Shown: positions 55,803-63,308 of the stretch, piece after piece
Position numbering within the stretch: the stretch's first letter is position 1
Layout of the letters: every line of letters begins with the position of its first letter
Source: FEN-1297 sp963710735
GTDB taxonomy: Bacteria > Bacteroidota > Ignavibacteria > Ignavibacteriales > Ignavibacteriaceae
Direction of reading: 5' to 3'
Length of the DNA: 64,000 nucleotides
NCBI GenBank assembly: GCA_963710735.1
Contig: CAVQBN010000004.1
Coordinates: 434,001 to 498,000 of the forward strand
Notes under the pieces: generated by a model
What the model was told of the DNA's origin: nothing
Seen by the model: the letters and a program-made list of their open reading frames with translations, nothing else
Databases searched by the model: none
Position numbers and translations under genes: made by a program

Positions 55803-56615
55803 TTATTTCAAACTTAAATTGATCGTTCCTAAATCAGTATTTTGTTTTGCAGCAACGATAACGTTAGCAATTGTAGTATCGTTATACGCAGCATTTCCAG
55901 AAGATATTTGCACAATATAAGTCCCTTGAATTAATGCCATTAACTTAAATAACCCGGTTGTTGTATCTGCTGCTGTGCTTACAGTATCGTTTCCGCTTAT
56001 GGCATGAACAGAGGCTAAAGCATTTATCTGATTTATTCTGCCGGAAATCGTACCGGAGATTATCATAGGCACAACCCTAATAACAGGCTTCAGCTTATAC
56101 TGACCGCTCCCGGTTAGTACTATTGAATGCTCGGTATCAAAATCAAGCATTAACTCGTAAACTAGTCCGTGTTGTATTTCAAATGCATGATTTAATTTTA
56201 ATCCGCTTTGCATTCCGCTTGGCGTATCAAGATTAAAAGTTATTCCATTTACTACAATATTACTTCCTGTTCCAAGTATTAATCTTAGTTGTGTATAGTG
56301 CCCCGCATCGAGCGAACTGTTACCAAGGACAACACTTGCGCCGTTTCTTAATTTAAGCAAATCATAAATTGCAGCATTATCGTTTATAACAACCCAGCCG
56401 CTGCTTGAATCAGCTCCTGATTTATGAACTTCAACTCTTGTTACAGAAATATTTACATGATCAAAACTAGTGGGGGCGTCAACCATTGTTATTTTAATTT
56501 GCCCCTGCCCGTTCTCCGGCGATGCTGAATCAGAACAACTAAAAAGGAGAAGGGCTGCTGCCGAAATATTTAAAAATACAGCCAACCGTATTAAGTTATT
56601 TTTTGTTACTCTCAT
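55803..56615 (-). CDS. DUF4382 domain lipoprotein
   Basis: A protein of about 270 residues. The signal peptide ends in lipobox LLFSC, and the DUF4382 domain (GQIKITMVDAPTSFDHVNIS, VNISVTRVEVHKSG, LDAGHYTQLRLIL) fills residues about 30-185. A C-terminal carboxypeptidase-regulatory-like domain (SGTISGRINQINALASVHA to the end) has a strand pattern like Ig-like surface modules. The ATG at 56615 is preferred because AGAGGA precedes it. It is the middle gene of a three-gene envelope unit. DUF4382 proteins have no known activity and are common in Bacteroidota. Confidence 0.78.
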   Translation of the reverse strand: MRVTKNNLIRLAVFLNISAAALLLFSCSDSASPENGQGQIKITMVDAPTSFDHVNISVTRVEVHKSGADSSSGWVVINDNAAIYDLLKLRNGASVVLGNSSLDAGHYTQLRLILGTGSNIVVNGITFNLDTPSGMQSGLKLNHAFEIQHGLVYELMLDFDTEHSIVLTGSGQYKLKPVIRVVPMIISGTISGRINQINALASVHAISGNDTVSTAADTTTGLFKLMALIQGTYIVQISSGNAAYNDTTIANVIVAAKQNTDLGTINLSLK

Positions 56616-56671
56616 TATATTTTTCCTCTTTATAAAACAATTAATCAATCGGATTGCATATTTGTCCGTTT

Positions 56672-57235
56672 TTATTTTTTGTGATTCTTATGCCCATCTT
56701 GATTGCCTTGGTTACTGTGTTTGTTTTGCTTATTATTTTCTTTAGGTTTGTTGCCCTTGCCTTGTGCTTTGTTCTTATTCTTTTCCTGTTTTTGTTGCTT
56801 AACCCAGTTTTTATGTTCGGGATGGTATTTGTTGGCAAAATACTTTGAATCCTTGCTGTCTCGTATCGGCTGCTGATCATGACGATCTTTATATTGGGAA
56901 TATTTTTCTCTATAGGTTTTATCATTTCGCCAGGGCTCCCGCTCATTTACTACTACTTTATGTGAATTATAGAAGTTATAATTATGATAACGTGACGGCA
57001 CGGTAGAACTGTATATCCAATGCCCTCTGTTATAATAATAATACCGATGCAGAGGTACGCTGTAATAGACATCAATATCGGGCAAGTAATAATACTCAAC
57101 ATAATCATACCCGGTAGGGCCCCAAGCAGGCTGACTATCCAAATTGAAGTTAATGTTAACACGTACTTGTGCATTTAGAGTGTACGAAGCACTTAAAAAG
57201 ATAAATGCTACGATTGCTGCAAATAAATAGCGCAT
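56672..57235 (-). CDS. Secreted Tyr-rich and Lys/Asn-rich protein
   Basis: A 187-residue secreted protein. The signal peptide (1-22, ending YTLNAQ) is followed by a Tyr/Pro-rich region (YDYVEYYYLPDIDVYY, then YYYYNRGHWIYSS) and a low-complexity C-terminal third rich in Lys, Asn, Gln and His. Such proteins are common in Bacteroidota envelopes and may be structural or surface-exposed. It is the first gene of the unit with the DUF4382 lipoprotein and a barrel protein; an island element lies 118 bp upstream. The function is unknown. Confidence 0.62.
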   Translation of the reverse strand: MRYLFAAIVAFIFLSASYTLNAQVRVNINFNLDSQPAWGPTGYDYVEYYYLPDIDVYYSVPLHRYYYYNRGHWIYSSTVPSRYHNYNFYNSHKVVVNEREPWRNDKTYREKYSQYKDRHDQQPIRDSKDSKYFANKYHPEHKNWVKQQKQEKNKNKAQGKGNKPKENNKQNKHSNQGNQDGHKNHKK

Positions 57236-57352
57236 ATTGTTTTTCCTTTTTTAATTTCAGCTTTAAATACATTGATTAATTAAATAATCGTATCTATACC
57301 TTATTGATAACAAATATTTATTGGGTTATGATATGCAGAAAAGTTATGTTAC

Positions 57353-57396
57353 ACAATCGAGCAAAGGGATGAAAAAGGGACTACTACTTTCTCAAA
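57353..57396 (-). promoter_or_regulatory. Island element copy 15, upstream of the DUF4382 unit
   Basis: The plus strand reads CAATCGAG, CAAAGGGATG, AAAAAGGGACTA, CTACTTTCTC. The left flank and half-site are perfect. The rest of the 57.24-57.57 kb gap has no recognisable gene. Confidence 0.82.
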
Positions 57397-57573
57397 CATA
57401 TCGGATTTAGATTTGTTATTACAGGGTATTGGAGAATTTATTCATTTGCGGAAAGTAGTTATTGCCTTTAATTACTACGCAGCCTAATCGAGCATAGTCT
57501 ATCTTTAGACAATATAATGGTTACATTATTATCAAATAATAATAGATGTGTTTATAATAAACCGTTCCCTCAA

Positions 57574-57975
57574 TTATCCTAGATAATAATCACTAAGCAT
57601 AGTACGATTTGTAATACCAATATTATCATTAACAAAAAGATGAAGCTCATTTAAATCGACCGGCTTTATTAATACGTTAACCGGGTGGAGATAGTAACTT
57701 TGAATTAAAGAAATATTTTCTTCTCCATCGCTAATGAAAATGTAAGGTATATTTGTTATTCCTGAAAGACGAGAAATCGCCTCAATACCGTCTATCTCGC
57801 CTTTTAATACAATATCTGTAATTATTAATGATGGGTAATGCTTTAAAGCAACTTCAATCAATTCATCCCCTGAAGAAATTGGTTCAAATACATATAGGCC
57901 TTTTTTTTCTAGAAATATTTTTATCTTTAACGATGATGACAAATCCCGACCGCATACCAATATTTTGTTTTCCAT
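57574..57975 (-). CDS. Single-domain receiver with incomplete acidic pocket
   Basis: A 133-residue receiver-only protein. The phosphoacceptor Asp (LIITDIVL) and the Lys (VLIKPVD) are present, and Ser takes the switch position (IFISDGE), but the usual acidic pair at the start is replaced by CGRD (ILVCGRDLSS), so Mg2+ binding may be impaired. There is no output domain. It is a single-gene unit at the upstream edge of the island, with a degenerate element 145-185 bp before it. It may act as a docking module or competitor for kinases of the island. Confidence 0.78.
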   Translation of the reverse strand: MENKILVCGRDLSSSLKIKIFLEKKGLYVFEPISSGDELIEVALKHYPSLIITDIVLKGEIDGIEAISRLSGITNIPYIFISDGEENISLIQSYYLHPVNVLIKPVDLNELHLFVNDNIGITNRTMLSDYYLG

Positions 57976-58119
57976 ATTATCTTTTTCCTATACGTTAAAT
58001 TCGATAGAATGTACATTATTAAATCGGTAATAACAAGACCATACTTTCTATTTGTTTTCGAACTCCGGGCGGATTTAACATTTAATAGTAAAAGATGTCC
58101 GCCAGAAATCATATCAGGT

Positions 58120-58160
58120 AAATTCTTTACTTAATGGACTCGTCCTCTTGGTATTAAATG
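58120..58160 (-). promoter_or_regulatory. Degenerate island element upstream of the 57.6 kb receiver gene
   Basis: The plus strand keeps AATGGACT, GTCCTCTTGG, matching the central and right parts of copies 10 and 14, but the left half-site is lost. It marks the outer limit of the island. Confidence 0.35.
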
Positions 58161-58336
58161 CAACAAAATCATCTCACCTCCAGTTCACAATCCATTTCTT
58201 CTAACCATTTTATTTTTTACACTGCATAATTGTCACTTTTCCCATTACTCAGCGATTTGTAGGTTCATCAAATTTACTAGGGTATTGGTTACTAATAGAC
58301 TATATTGAACTATGATAAAATGTTAGGAAATATAAG

Positions 58337-58642
58337 ATGAAAACAAATGATGATAAAAAACGTGAGAGAATCTATACACACCACAAAACTATTTTAGATA
58401 CAGAAAAATTGATCGATATGCTGCCCGGGTGGGACAAAAAAAAATTCAATGAAATATTAGAAGCTCTGAAACAAAAAGATGTTATTGAAATTACCGGCAA
58501 TGAAGTTAAAATTTTCATTCTGCCTATTTCTGAAAAAGAATATAAAAATGTTTTGGATAATGAAACAATACATCAATCAATTTTTACTGCCGATGAATCA
58601 GAACTGCTTACATTACTTTCTATGCAAAGTACAGCCAGTTAA
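58337..58642 (+). CDS. Small protein of unknown function (plus strand)
   Basis: A 101-residue soluble protein. The middle region (KLIDMLPGWDKKKFNEILEA, then KQKDVIEITGNEVKIFI) suggests a short helix-turn-helix or winged-helix-like fold, but no family is recognised. AGGAAA lies nine bases before the ATG. It is one of few plus-strand genes and stands at the outer edge of the island with its own upstream region and no element copy in the proper orientation. Confidence 0.5.
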   Translation: MKTNDDKKRERIYTHHKTILDTEKLIDMLPGWDKKKFNEILEALKQKDVIEITGNEVKIFILPISEKEYKNVLDNETIHQSIFTADESELLTLLSMQSTAS

Positions 58643-58921
58643 TATATATGACTAATACCTTTCCTATATAGAAATTACAGTATTAATTTCATTCGTAATT
58701 TCAGAAACAAAACTCTGGAAATAAAAAATGAAAATAATTTTGATATCTGAAATAAGCCAAAGTAGTTTTTAAATACCTTAACCGACTTTAAATTTCCACT
58801 TGTAATAGTTTTAGTTTTATAAGCACTTTAAATTGTTGGGGACATTTAATTATTCTGATTTCCCTTCTTTCATTTTAAGATAATCAAAAGTAATCAATTT
58901 AATTTTTAGTCTTTGGATTTT
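58643..58921. other. Intergenic region, nothing recognised
   Basis: About 280 bp of AT-rich sequence after the 58.3 kb gene, with no gene or clear repeat. It ends at the tRNA-associated terminator copy. Confidence 0.4.
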
Positions 58922-58950
58922 AAAAAAAGTGCGAATACCCGGAAATATCC
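58922..58950 (-). terminator. Terminator copy matching the tRNA-Phe terminator
   Basis: On the minus strand a stem GTGCGGATA/TATTCGCAC (one mismatch) is followed by a T7 run. Its sequence and flank closely match the hairpin after tRNA-Phe at 60.5 kb. Confidence 0.7.
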
Positions 58951-59015
58951 GCACGCTAATGCGGGCGGAGGCGGAATCGACTTAAGAAATCCTCTTCTTG
59001 ATAATCTCCGCCACA
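58951..59015 (-). pseudogene. tRNA-like relic
   Basis: On the minus strand GGCGGAG and CTCCGCC form a 7 bp acceptor-like stem, and AAGTCGATTCCGC looks like a T-arm end, but the interior is only about 36 bases and no anticodon arm can be drawn. The sequence between it and the terminator parallels the tRNA-Phe 3' flank (CATTAGCGTGCGG versus CGTTAGTGTGCGA). It is probably the remains of a duplicated tRNA gene. Confidence 0.45.
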
Positions 59016-59065
59016 AGCATTTAAGAAGTATAGATTTGATGAATTACATAAATACACCAAATAAT

Positions 59066-59100
59066 TAAAAAGCCCGCCGACATAAAATGCCGGCCGGCTT
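59066..59100 (-). terminator. Terminator of the 59.1 kb secreted protein gene
   Basis: On the minus strand AAGCCGGCCGGCA pairs with TGTCGGCGGGCTT (one mismatch, one G-T) around a short loop, followed by T5. Confidence 0.75.
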
Positions 59101-59128
59101 GAGAATACTATATTTATTAATTACTAAA

Positions 59129-59914
59129 TTATTTTGCTATATAGTCTAAATCTGGTCTTGGCCTGCCTGTATAATCTTTCATGCTGATTAAGTACTGTGA
59201 AATTTCCTTATAAAGTTTACCTTCTTCTTTTTTCATTTCTTCGCTTTTTTCAGTATCATTTTTATAATAATCAACGGCATTTTTTGCATAGTCAAAAACT
59301 ATTATTTCATTATTATCGCCGCCTATTCCCATCAGATAAATATCATATGCATCCGGAAAATTATTTTTTTCATAAACAGATTTCCATTCTTTTAATATTT
59401 TCATTACTTCTTTTCTTTTTTCAAGTTTATAATGAATAAATGACCAATGCACAAATCCTGCTTTATCAAGTGTTATCCTTGGTGTTTTAGGCAAATAGGA
59501 CAACCCAGTTGACCGTTGAATTACAAATTCTTTAGTTGATTCTATACTTGCATTATTTTCATCCATAAGGGTTGAGAATTTATCCTTGTTTATTTTTTTC
59601 ATTGCATTCTGAAATTCTCCGGGCATAGAGTCAATAGCAGCATAGTCTGCAATCGGACTAACATAATAAAAATGCATATCATTTCGCTGGAAAGCATAAA
59701 AAGTTAAAGCCAATCCCCCTTCGTGCATCATTGCGGACCAATCTTTTGATGTTTTTATGTACTGTGAAATCATATCGATTTTTGCAGTCTCTTCATGCAC
59801 TAACCATAGTTGGTCTTTTGGTGCATCTTGTGCCATTACAGAATTGCCCATAAATATGGTAATAATGGCAATTAACAGTAATCCAATGAATGTTTGTGTA
59901 AAGTTTTTTAACAT
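59129..59914 (-). CDS. Secreted protein of unknown function
   Basis: A 261-residue protein with a signal peptide (ending NSVMAQDA) and a mixed alpha/beta mature part. Repeated phrases on the two halves (FQRNDMHFYYVSPIADY and GGDNNEIIVFDYAKNAVDYY) hint at two related ferredoxin-like modules, as in NIPSNAP or antibiotic-monooxygenase-type dimers, but I do not claim the family. The ATG at 59914 follows AGGAG by five bases; a GTG two codons earlier overlaps that site. It is a single-gene unit outside the island with its own terminator. Confidence 0.6.
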   Translation of the reverse strand: MLKNFTQTFIGLLLIAIITIFMGNSVMAQDAPKDQLWLVHEETAKIDMISQYIKTSKDWSAMMHEGGLALTFYAFQRNDMHFYYVSPIADYAAIDSMPGEFQNAMKKINKDKFSTLMDENNASIESTKEFVIQRSTGLSYLPKTPRITLDKAGFVHWSFIHYKLEKRKEVMKILKEWKSVYEKNNFPDAYDIYLMGIGGDNNEIIVFDYAKNAVDYYKNDTEKSEEMKKEEGKLYKEISQYLISMKDYTGRPRPDLDYIAK

Positions 59915-60508
59915 ACCCACTCCTTTATATTAAGTTATTAATAAGATACTACATTTAATTATCCGCAAATTTGAAATATCACTTCAGATAAAATGATTGA
60001 ATACTGCCTATAACCGCAGTATTTAAAATTCTTCTATGTCAGGATAAGATGAATGAATTTGGACCGAATGGAATCCGCTTTATTATAAAAGTCTATAAGT
60101 ACGATGAATAATACATTATTGATTTAATAATGTCAATAAAAAAAAATTCCAATCATGGAATTTCATTAGTTTAATTGACCAAAGCAGAAAAGCGGGAAAA
60201 TTATGCCAACTAGTTATGACATTAAATTATCTATAATTTATTTCCAAATTTATATAATATTGAATTAGCAGAAATATTAAGAACAGTTGGAATGAAAATG
60301 AGATTGAAATATTAAATTAGATTAATTGGTTTGGAAGTCTCCAACTGCCTTGAATTTTTCGGTTGGATTGGTTAGTGTTAAAGCTCTTTGAAAGGATGTA
60401 AGTAACTATAAAATTGATTACTTAATTGATTACTCATACTCTATTTTAAAGTAATCAAATAGCCATCAAATTGGTTATCAGTCTTTAGGTTTAAAATAAA
60501 AAGTGCGA
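59915..60508. other. Intergenic region without recognisable gene
   Basis: About 590 bp of very AT-rich sequence. A loose inverted repeat TCCAAC/GTTGGA occurs near 60.33-60.37 kb. I see no gene, RNA or element copy. Confidence 0.4.
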
Positions 60509-60535
60509 ATACCCGGTAATATTCGCACACTAACG
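60509..60535 (-). terminator. Rho-independent terminator of tRNA-Phe
   Basis: On the minus strand the perfect 9 bp stem GTGCGAATA/TATTCGCAC is followed by a T5 run, directly after the tRNA. Confidence 0.85.
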
Positions 60536-60608
60536 TGGGCAGAGAGGGAATTGAACCCCCGACACAAGGATTTTCAGTCCTTTGCTCTACCGACTGAGCT
60601 ATCTGCCC
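60536..60608 (-). tRNA. tRNA-Phe (anticodon GAA)
   Basis: The minus strand folds into a complete 73-base cloverleaf: acceptor GGGCAGA/TCTGCCC, D arm GCTC/GAGC, anticodon stem AAGGA/TCCTT around loop CTGAAAA, T arm GGGGG-TTCAATT-CCCTC and discriminator A. Anticodon GAA reads phenylalanine codons. CCA is not encoded. Confidence 0.95.
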
Positions 60609-60694
60609 TTCAAAAAATCGAACCCAAAAATAAAGATTTTTCTGTTAATCTCAAAAATATTTTTGATATATACTAATTAGCTTTTCGAGCCGCT

Positions 60695-61628
60695 TCACAT
60701 TACTAATGCCATTATCGCTTTTTGTGTATGAAGCCTGTTTTCGGCTTCATCAAAAACAACAGAGTTAGATGAATCAACGACTTCGTTTACCACTTCATCT
60801 CCTCTATGCGCAGGAAGGCAATGCATAAATAAATAATCACCTTTGGCATTCTTTATTAATGCGGGATTAACCTGGTACTTCTTAAATATCTTTTTTCTTT
60901 CCTCGGCTTCTTTTTCCTGTCCCATGCTTGCCCAAACATCGGTATAAATTATATCGGCATCCTTTACTGCTTTAACAGGATCTTCAACTACTTCAACTTT
61001 ACTCCCCATATATTTTGCATTGTTTAATGCGTTATCTACAAATTGTTTTTGCGGTTCATATCCTTTGGGAGAAGCGATTGAAATATCCATCCCTACTTTC
61101 GAGCAGCCGTGAAGCAGCGAATGTGCCATATTGTTTCCGTCTCCTACGTAAGCAAGTTTTAATCCTCTTAGGATTTTTTTCTTTTCAAGGATTGTAAATA
61201 AATCCGTAAGCACCTGGCAAGGATGAAGCAGATCAGTTAAACCATTAATGATCGGGATTGATCCGTATTTTGCAAGATCAACAACATCTTGATGATCGAA
61301 TGTCCTAATCATTATTCCGCTTAAAAAACGTGAAAGGACTTTTGCAGTATCGGGTATACTTTCGCTTCGTTTTAGCTGTAAATCGTTTGGGCCGAAGTAC
61401 ATTCCTATTCCGCCTAACTGATAGATTCCAACTTCAAATGAAACACGTGTTCTCGTAGAAGGCTTGGAAAAGATCATTCCCAAGTGTTTTGCCTTCTAAC
61501 AATCTATGCGGTTCGCTTGTTAATTGTTTTAATTTTAATGAAGCACTCAGTTCAAAGATTTGATAAATTTCTTCATGAGATAGATCGTTAATTGAAACAA
61601 GACTTTTCCCCTTCATATTAACTGACAT
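60695..61628 (-). CDS. argF: Ornithine carbamoyltransferase (one-base frameshift)
   Basis: Two minus-strand frames make one protein of about 310 residues that forms citrulline from ornithine and carbamoyl phosphate in arginine biosynthesis. The first frame ends after LLEGKTLG; the second resumes with MIFSKPSTRTRVSFE, the carbamoyl-phosphate motif, and contains LLHPCQVL and FMHCLPAHRG. At 61479-61481 the plus strand has CCC; removing one base restores LEGKTLGMIFSKPSTRTR. A shift in this normally important gene, inside a homopolymer, is probably a sequencing error. AAGG precedes the ATG by six or seven bases. Related transcarbamylases (putrescine, N-acetylornithine) are possible but less likely, given the HCLPA motif and length. 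Confidence 0.85.
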
Positions 61629-61722
61629 ATTTTACCTTCAAATTTAAATTGATTTGTTAATGAAATTTATAAAGTTTTTAACACGATACAAAAGAATTGA
61701 TTATATGAAAAACAATTTCAAG

Positions 61723-61778
61723 AAAAAAAATTCGCCGGCTATAAAATAAATGAATATTTATTCCTAATTACCGGCGAA
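61723..61778 (-). terminator. Long-stem terminator of the cyclic-2,3-DPG-synthetase-like gene
   Basis: On the minus strand TTCGCCGG pairs with CCGGCGAA around a loop of about 40 bases that holds an inner hairpin, followed by eight T residues. Confidence 0.75.
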
Positions 61779-61801
61779 ATTTTCGTTAATTATTTTTGAG
61801 A

Positions 61802-63121
61802 TTAAATAATCCCCTTCTCTTTCAATATACTTTTTACCGTTACTGCACCTATTTCCTGAAGTTCATACTTAACTCGAACTGTTGGTTTATTGATCTTCAA
61901 AATACGGCCAAGATCAATTGGTGTACCTATTACAACAGATTCACAGTCCGTATTGTTAATAGTAACTTCAAGATCTTTAATTTGAGCATCACCATATCCC
62001 ATTGCTGGTAATAGAATACCAATCTTGGGATATTTTTTGTACGTATCGCTGATTGAATTAACTGTAAATGGTCTCGGGTCAACAATTTGTGAAGCACCGT
62101 AATTCCATGCAGCAATCATTCCCGCTCCATATTCCATTTCTCCGTGTGTAAGTGTCGGGCCGTCTTCAACAACTAAAACTTTTTTACCGGTAATTAATTC
62201 AGGATGATCGACAAACAATGGCGAAGCTGCTTCAATTACTTTTGCATTTGGATTTACAATTCTAATATTATCGCGAATGATCTTCAGATTTTTGGGTTCC
62301 GCTGAGTCAATCTTATTTATAATGATTGCATCTGCAATTCTTAATGAAGTATTACCGGGGAAATAAGTCATCTCATGACCGGCTCTGTGAGGATCTGCAA
62401 CCGTAAAAACAACATCAGATTTATAAAACGGAATATCGTTATTACCGCCGTCCCAGATAATTATATCGGCTTCTTTTTCAGCTTCTCTCAAAATAGCTTC
62501 GTAATCTACTCCCGCATATATGATGCTGCCCATAACAATATGCGGTTCGTATTCTTCCATTTCTTCAATAGTACATTTATATTTTTTTAGATCATCAAGT
62601 GTTGCATAGCGCTGAACTTTTTGTTTTACAAGATCACCGTAAGGCATAGGGTGTCTAATTGAAACAACTTTCTTTCCGGCATCTCGAAGCACCTGTACTA
62701 CTTTCCTGGAAGTTTGAGATTTTCCGGAACCGGTTCTTACTGCGATAACCGATACAACCGGTTTAGTACTTTTTATCATTGTTTCATCGTTACCTAAAAG
62801 TCTGAATGAAACTCCTGCAGCATTTACTATGGATGCTTTAGTCATAACATAATTAAACGGAACATCAGAGTAAGAGAAAACAACTTCGTCAACCTTTAAT
62901 TCTTTAATTAGACTGACAAGGTTCTTTTCATCATATATCTTTATTCCTTTTGGATATAATTTACCTGCTAATTCAGGCGGATAACTTCTTCCATCAATAT
63001 TAGGAATTTGAGTTGCTGTAAAAGCTGTTACATTATAATCCTCATTATCACGGAAATACACATTAAAGTTATGAAAGTCTCTGCCTGCGGCTCCCATGAT
63101 TAGGACATTCTTTCGGGACAT
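61802..63121 (-). CDS. Cyclic 2,3-diphosphoglycerate synthetase-like GTPase
   Basis: A 439-residue cytoplasmic protein of the cyclic 2,3-diphosphoglycerate synthetase-like family. It has an N-terminal Rossmann-like region (MSRKNVLIMGAAGRDFHN), a P-loop AVRTGSGKSQTSRK near residue 125, a strand IIIWDGGNNDIPF, the NKID-type guanine motif (AIIINKIDSAEP) and a conserved ending GTPIDLGRIL. The archaeal enzyme makes cyclic 2,3-DPG, a thermoprotectant, but bacterial members occur widely and their activity is not established. The ATG at 63121 has GGAAGGGG six bases upstream; the frame extends 16 codons further. It stands alone between argF and glmS. Confidence 0.75.
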   Translation of the reverse strand: MSRKNVLIMGAAGRDFHNFNVYFRDNEDYNVTAFTATQIPNIDGRSYPPELAGKLYPKGIKIYDEKNLVSLIKELKVDEVVFSYSDVPFNYVMTKASIVNAAGVSFRLLGNDETMIKSTKPVVSVIAVRTGSGKSQTSRKVVQVLRDAGKKVVSIRHPMPYGDLVKQKVQRYATLDDLKKYKCTIEEMEEYEPHIVMGSIIYAGVDYEAILREAEKEADIIIWDGGNNDIPFYKSDVVFTVADPHRAGHEMTYFPGNTSLRIADAIIINKIDSAEPKNLKIIRDNIRIVNPNAKVIEAASPLFVDHPELITGKKVLVVEDGPTLTHGEMEYGAGMIAAWNYGASQIVDPRPFTVNSISDTYKKYPKIGILLPAMGYGDAQIKDLEVTINNTDCESVVIGTPIDLGRILKINKPTVRVKYELQEIGAVTVKSILKEKGII

Positions 63122-63308
63122 AAAGTACCCCTTCCTATTTTTGTTCAACATTTTGTGTTTTAGAATCAATTCCGGTTATATCGTATATAACCATTATTAA
63201 TTTGTATTTTTATAATATAAAAGATAAAAAATAAGGGGATGAAAGTCTCCTGAAATCAACATGAGACATGAATAAAATATTTATGCAGTAAATTATTGGT
63301 TTTATAAA

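Noticed and set aside
10742..57396. Element copies as sigma-54 or standard ECF promoters
   Set aside because: There is no GG-N10-GC core of sigma-54 type and no GGAAC/GTC pair of ECF type; the dyad form suits an operator or an unknown sigma better.
10742..57396. Element copies as transcription terminators or REP-type repeats
   Set aside because: The dyad is imperfect with a 12-nt centre, has no consistent T run, and the copies lie upstream of starts in one orientation rather than after stops.
58951..59015. An intact second tRNA at 58.96 kb
   Set aside because: The fold between the acceptor-like strands is too short for D and anticodon arms; only a relic is supportable.
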